DNA of 64,000 nt from Pseudoalteromonas luteoviolacea (GTDB lineage: Bacteria > Pseudomonadota > Gammaproteobacteria > Enterobacterales > Alteromonadaceae): the NCBI RefSeq assembly GCF_018100925.1, contig NZ_JAGJEH010000006.1:248001-312000 (forward strand), in the 5' to 3' direction. Below are positions 61,631 to 64,000 of this stretch, piece after piece. The position numbers and the translations under genes were made by a program. The notes beneath the pieces were generated by a model, which did no database searches, was not told the origin of the DNA, and was given only the letters and a program-made list of their open reading frames with translations. The stretch's first letter is position 1. The number at the start of each line of letters is the position of its first letter.

Positions 61631-62560
61631 CTAAGCACCGAGGTATTGCCCTAAAGCAATGAAAAAAGGCACACCAAGTAGCACATTGAACGGAAAAGTG
61701 ATCCCCAGTGACGCTGTAATAGACATTCCGGCATTGGCCTCTGGTAAGCTCTCTTTCATTGCAGCTGGCACCGCGATATAAGAGGCACTCGCGCCAAGCA
61801 CAGCCATTAGTGCAAGTCCACCGGCACTGAGCCCTAAAATCACGCCAAGGCCTGTCCCAGCTAAGCCACCTAACATTGGCATTAAAATCGCGAAGCTAAT
61901 TAAAAATATACTGTTCTTTTTTAATGTGCCCAGTTGCTCACCTGCAACTAGGCCCATCTTCAATAAGAATAGTGCCAGGACGCCAGAAAATAGCTCGACA
62001 AAAAAAGGTGTGAGTTTTTGTACGCTCTCACCACCGACGAAACCGATAATTAAGCTCCCTACCATTATTAGAATGCTCTGGTTGGCGATCAGCTCTTTTT
62101 TCACAAACGTGCGGTTGATAACTTTTATATTACCTTTAGCAAGTACTAAACCAACCACAATTGCAGGCATTTCGAGCAACACCACAAACAGTGGGAAATA
62201 GGCTTCATAGGCAATGTTAGCAGCTTCCAAAAGCGCCACCGCGACAGCATAAGTTGCTACGCTGACCGAACCATAGTGCGCTGCAATCGCACCAGCGTTG
62301 ATCTTATCTAGTTGACCAAAATAACGTAATAGCGGGTACGCCACCAATGGCAATAATAATCCAAATGCCACCACTGCAAGAGACATCGTCAGCAGTGCAG
62401 GGTCAATATGTTGCTGCAATGCTATTCCGCCTTTTAGGCCAATAGCCACCATCAAAAAAAGGCTTAATGTCTTATACAGACCATCTGGAAATGAGAGTTT
62501 TGCACCCAATAGCTGGGCTAGAATACCCAGTATAAAAAAAGCAACAACCGCGTCTATCAT
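61631..62560 (-). CDS. sbtA: SbtA-family sodium-dependent bicarbonate transporter
   Basis: The 309-residue membrane protein matches SbtA (PF05982) along its length: about ten spans, GLKGGIALQQH, AGAIAAHYGSVSVATYAVA, FSGVLALFLLKMGLVAGEQL and LGASASYIAVPAAMKESLPEANAGMSITASLGITFPFNVLLG. Cyanobacterial SbtA takes up bicarbonate with sodium. It is preceded by a small membrane protein gene with three bases between, and is divergent from a LysR gene. No PII-like SbtB is adjacent. Confidence 0.9.
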   Translation of the reverse strand: MIDAVVAFFILGILAQLLGAKLSFPDGLYKTLSLFLMVAIGLKGGIALQQHIDPALLTMSLAVVAFGLLLPLVAYPLLRYFGQLDKINAGAIAAHYGSVSVATYAVAVALLEAANIAYEAYFPLFVVLLEMPAIVVGLVLAKGNIKVINRTFVKKELIANQSILIMVGSLIIGFVGGESVQKLTPFFVELFSGVLALFLLKMGLVAGEQLGTLKKNSIFLISFAILMPMLGGLAGTGLGVILGLSAGGLALMAVLGASASYIAVPAAMKESLPEANAGMSITASLGITFPFNVLLGVPFFIALGQYLGA

Positions 62561-62563
62561 GGG

Positions 62564-62782
62564 TTACTTAGCCTCTGCTAAACAAGATGATTGAGCAGTA
62601 CTTTGCGATTTTTGAGCTTTGTTAGGTGAAGATTTTAACACGCTAAAAACTGACAGCGTAAAGAGAATGACGGCCAATAAAATAAAACCTGTACCACCAT
62701 GTCCGAGTAGGTTGCTCAAATAAGAAAACGCCAACAGACTTAAGCTTGTTATAAGGGATAACACCAAACTTTTAAATGCCAT
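62564..62782 (-). CDS. Small two-span membrane protein in the sbtA operon
   Basis: The 72-residue protein has two hydrophobic segments (FKSLVLSLITSLSLLAFSYL and GFILLAVILFTLSVFSVL) and a hydrophilic tail. The ATG at 62782 follows GAGGAG, which marks it as the start rather than the frame from 62866. It is co-transcribed with sbtA. It might assist SbtA, in place of SbtB. Family not recognised. Confidence 0.6.
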   Translation of the reverse strand: MAFKSLVLSLITSLSLLAFSYLSNLLGHGGTGFILLAVILFTLSVFSVLKSSPNKAQKSQSTAQSSCLAEAK

Positions 62783-62895
62783 AACTCTCTCCTCTGTATT
62801 TTTGAAGATTTTACAAAAGTCAAAACATAGATAAAAATAGATAGTTACTATGACAATCATAGACAAAAGTCTAACTTGATAATTAAGTAGGATAT
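62783..62895. promoter_or_regulatory. Divergent sbtA/LysR promoter region
   Basis: The 113-base gap contains ATAG-TTA-CTAT at 62841-62851, an imperfectly placed LysR-type box, and AT-rich hexamers. The LysR gene divergent to sbtA probably binds here. Confidence 0.4.
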
Positions 62896-63828
62896 ATGGC
62901 TTCCAGATTACATGCCCACATTGGCACCTTTAGACAGCTCGAAATTCTGCTAGCTTTGCATGAAGGAGGCACTGTTAAAGCGGCATCCGAAAAGCTGTAT
63001 TTAACCCAACCAACAGTTTCAATGCAGCTTAAAAAACTAGCCGAAGCCATCGGGCTCCCTCTGTATCAACAAGTAGGAAAACAGCTGAAATTTACCGATG
63101 CTGGTTTGGCAACGGTCTCTACGGCAAAGAAAATATTGCAAAGTTGCGAAGAGTTAGACATGCACCTTGCCAATTTACGCGGGCTCAAAGCGGGCACACT
63201 CAGGTTGTCCAGTGCAAGCACTGCGAAATACTTTATCCCCCATTTGCTTGGGCCATTTTGCGAGCGCTATCCAGATATAGATATTCAGTTTACTGTTGCT
63301 AACAGACAACAAGTAATAGAGCGTCTTGAGCAAGGATTGGATGACTTTTATGTGTTTAGCCATTTACCAGAAGGGTTAGATTTGGAGGTGATTGAATTTA
63401 TGTCCAATGATCTGGTTGCCATTGCACCTGCTTCTCACCCTTTTAGCCAACAAGAATGCGTATCATTAGAGGCGTTTTGCCAAGAAGATTTCTTGATCCG
63501 AGAGTCAGGCTCTGGGACCCGCTTTGCTACCGAAGCTTTTTTCAAAAACAAGGAGGTTACACCCAATATCAAAATGACCATAGCCAGTAATGAGGCCATT
63601 ATCCACTCCGTGCTGTCACGTCTCGGGGTTTCCATACTCTCGTCGCATACCCTTGCATTTGGCGAGATACATGATGTCAATGTGGTCAATGTCGAGTCGT
63701 TACCCATTCGCTCCAAATGGTCTTTTTCTTGGACCAAGCGAAAAGCACTCTCTCCTATTGCCAGTGTGTTTCTCACTTATGTTGAAACTGAAGGCAGAGC
63801 TATTATGCAAAATGCGATCAGGATTTAG
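62896..63828 (+). CDS. LysR-family regulator, CbbR-like, divergent to sbtA
   Basis: The 310-residue protein has a LysR winged helix (LEILLALHEGGTVKAASEKL, PTVSMQLKKLAEAIG) and an effector domain with LRLSSASTAKYFIPHLLGPF. This pattern is close to CbbR-like regulators of carbon-fixation and bicarbonate genes. Its position beside sbtA makes a role in bicarbonate or inorganic-carbon response likely. The effector is unknown. Confidence 0.87.
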   Translation: MASRLHAHIGTFRQLEILLALHEGGTVKAASEKLYLTQPTVSMQLKKLAEAIGLPLYQQVGKQLKFTDAGLATVSTAKKILQSCEELDMHLANLRGLKAGTLRLSSASTAKYFIPHLLGPFCERYPDIDIQFTVANRQQVIERLEQGLDDFYVFSHLPEGLDLEVIEFMSNDLVAIAPASHPFSQQECVSLEAFCQEDFLIRESGSGTRFATEAFFKNKEVTPNIKMTIASNEAIIHSVLSRLGVSILSSHTLAFGEIHDVNVVNVESLPIRSKWSFSWTKRKALSPIASVFLTYVETEGRAIMQNAIRI

Positions 63829-63924
63829 TGAGCCTGTACAAAAAAAGCACACCGAACATGAAATATAACTGGTGTTATTAAGGTCTGTGTGACTGGCAAC
63901 TTTAATTCGCTTGAGGGCTCTATT

Positions 63925-64000
63925 ATGATAAATCCACTCAAATTGGCAACACTGTGCATAGTTATGGGCTTAACTGCTTGCGGCGGCAGTTCTTCTTCGT
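63925..64000 (+). CDS. Lipoprotein, 5' part only (cut by window end)
   Basis: The frame opens with MINPLKLATLCIVMGLTACGG, a lipoprotein signal with lipobox LTAC and Cys19, and continues SSSS at the window edge. GAGGG lies eight bases upstream. The remainder lies outside the window, so its family cannot be given. Confidence 0.6.
   Translation, partial: MINPLKLATLCIVMGLTACGGSSSS

Overview
The window looks like a chromosomal segment of a marine gammaproteobacterium, most likely Pseudoalteromonas or a close relative. This is inferred from the protein families present (TonB-type ExbD, CreA, ArfA, a LipL32 homologue of the type known from Pseudoalteromonas tunicata, S9 peptidases, many secreted enzymes), the modest GC content and the AAGGAG-type ribosome binding sites. 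I see no rRNA, tRNA, CRISPR array, insertion sequence or prophage. The gene order is that of ordinary accessory chromosome: single genes and short operons, many in divergent regulator/target pairs.

Layout. 1-4 kb: J-like protein, RidA, and a MocR regulator divergent from a LysE exporter plus GNAT. 4-6.6 kb: a short GG-leader peptide gene (3970-4113, minus) divergent from a secreted S9 peptidase. 6.6-18.3 kb: a membrane ToxR/CadC-like regulator with a LamG-type sensor domain divergent from a secreted beta-helix protein; a very large propeller hybrid histidine kinase divergent from a degenerate double-REC protein; a CocE/NonD hydrolase. 18.5-34.7 kb: alpha-amylase with a PPC-like insert, LysR/SnoaL pair, CreA, barrel lipoprotein, ABC exporter, cysteine desulfhydrase-like enzyme, AGCS and BASS transporters, ArfA, hydrolases, LysR, lipoyl-ligase-like protein, dioxygenase. 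35-38.4 kb: FetB without FetA, then a second S9 peptidase divergent from a second GG-leader peptide, mirroring the 4-kb module. 38.5-51 kb: TPR protein, a three-gene membrane/dehydrogenase operon, LipL32-like lipoprotein, AraC regulator, CpdB and a secreted OB-repeat protein, serine hydrolase. 51.5-58 kb: a minus-strand four-gene operon (porin, Cache sensor fused to a pentameric ligand-gated channel-like module, cNMP-like domain fused to an SLC13 transporter, periplasmic binding protein). 58-64 kb: orphan ExbD, double cystatin-like protein, small HTH protein with phased repeats upstream, DUF533, Nth, SbtA operon with divergent LysR, and the start of a lipoprotein.

Two candidates for little-described systems stand out. 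First, two mirrored modules each pair a short peptide with a conserved MKLxL...GG leader with a divergent paralogous S9 prolyl-oligopeptidase-type enzyme; the first peptide gene is under 50 codons and easily missed. Second, the operon at 51.5-58 kb joins an outer-membrane pore, a Cache-fused GLIC-like channel, a transporter carrying its own cNMP-fold domain, and a solute-binding protein, which suggests a ligand-sensing ion or solute uptake device. Functions for both are inference from sequence motifs and context only.
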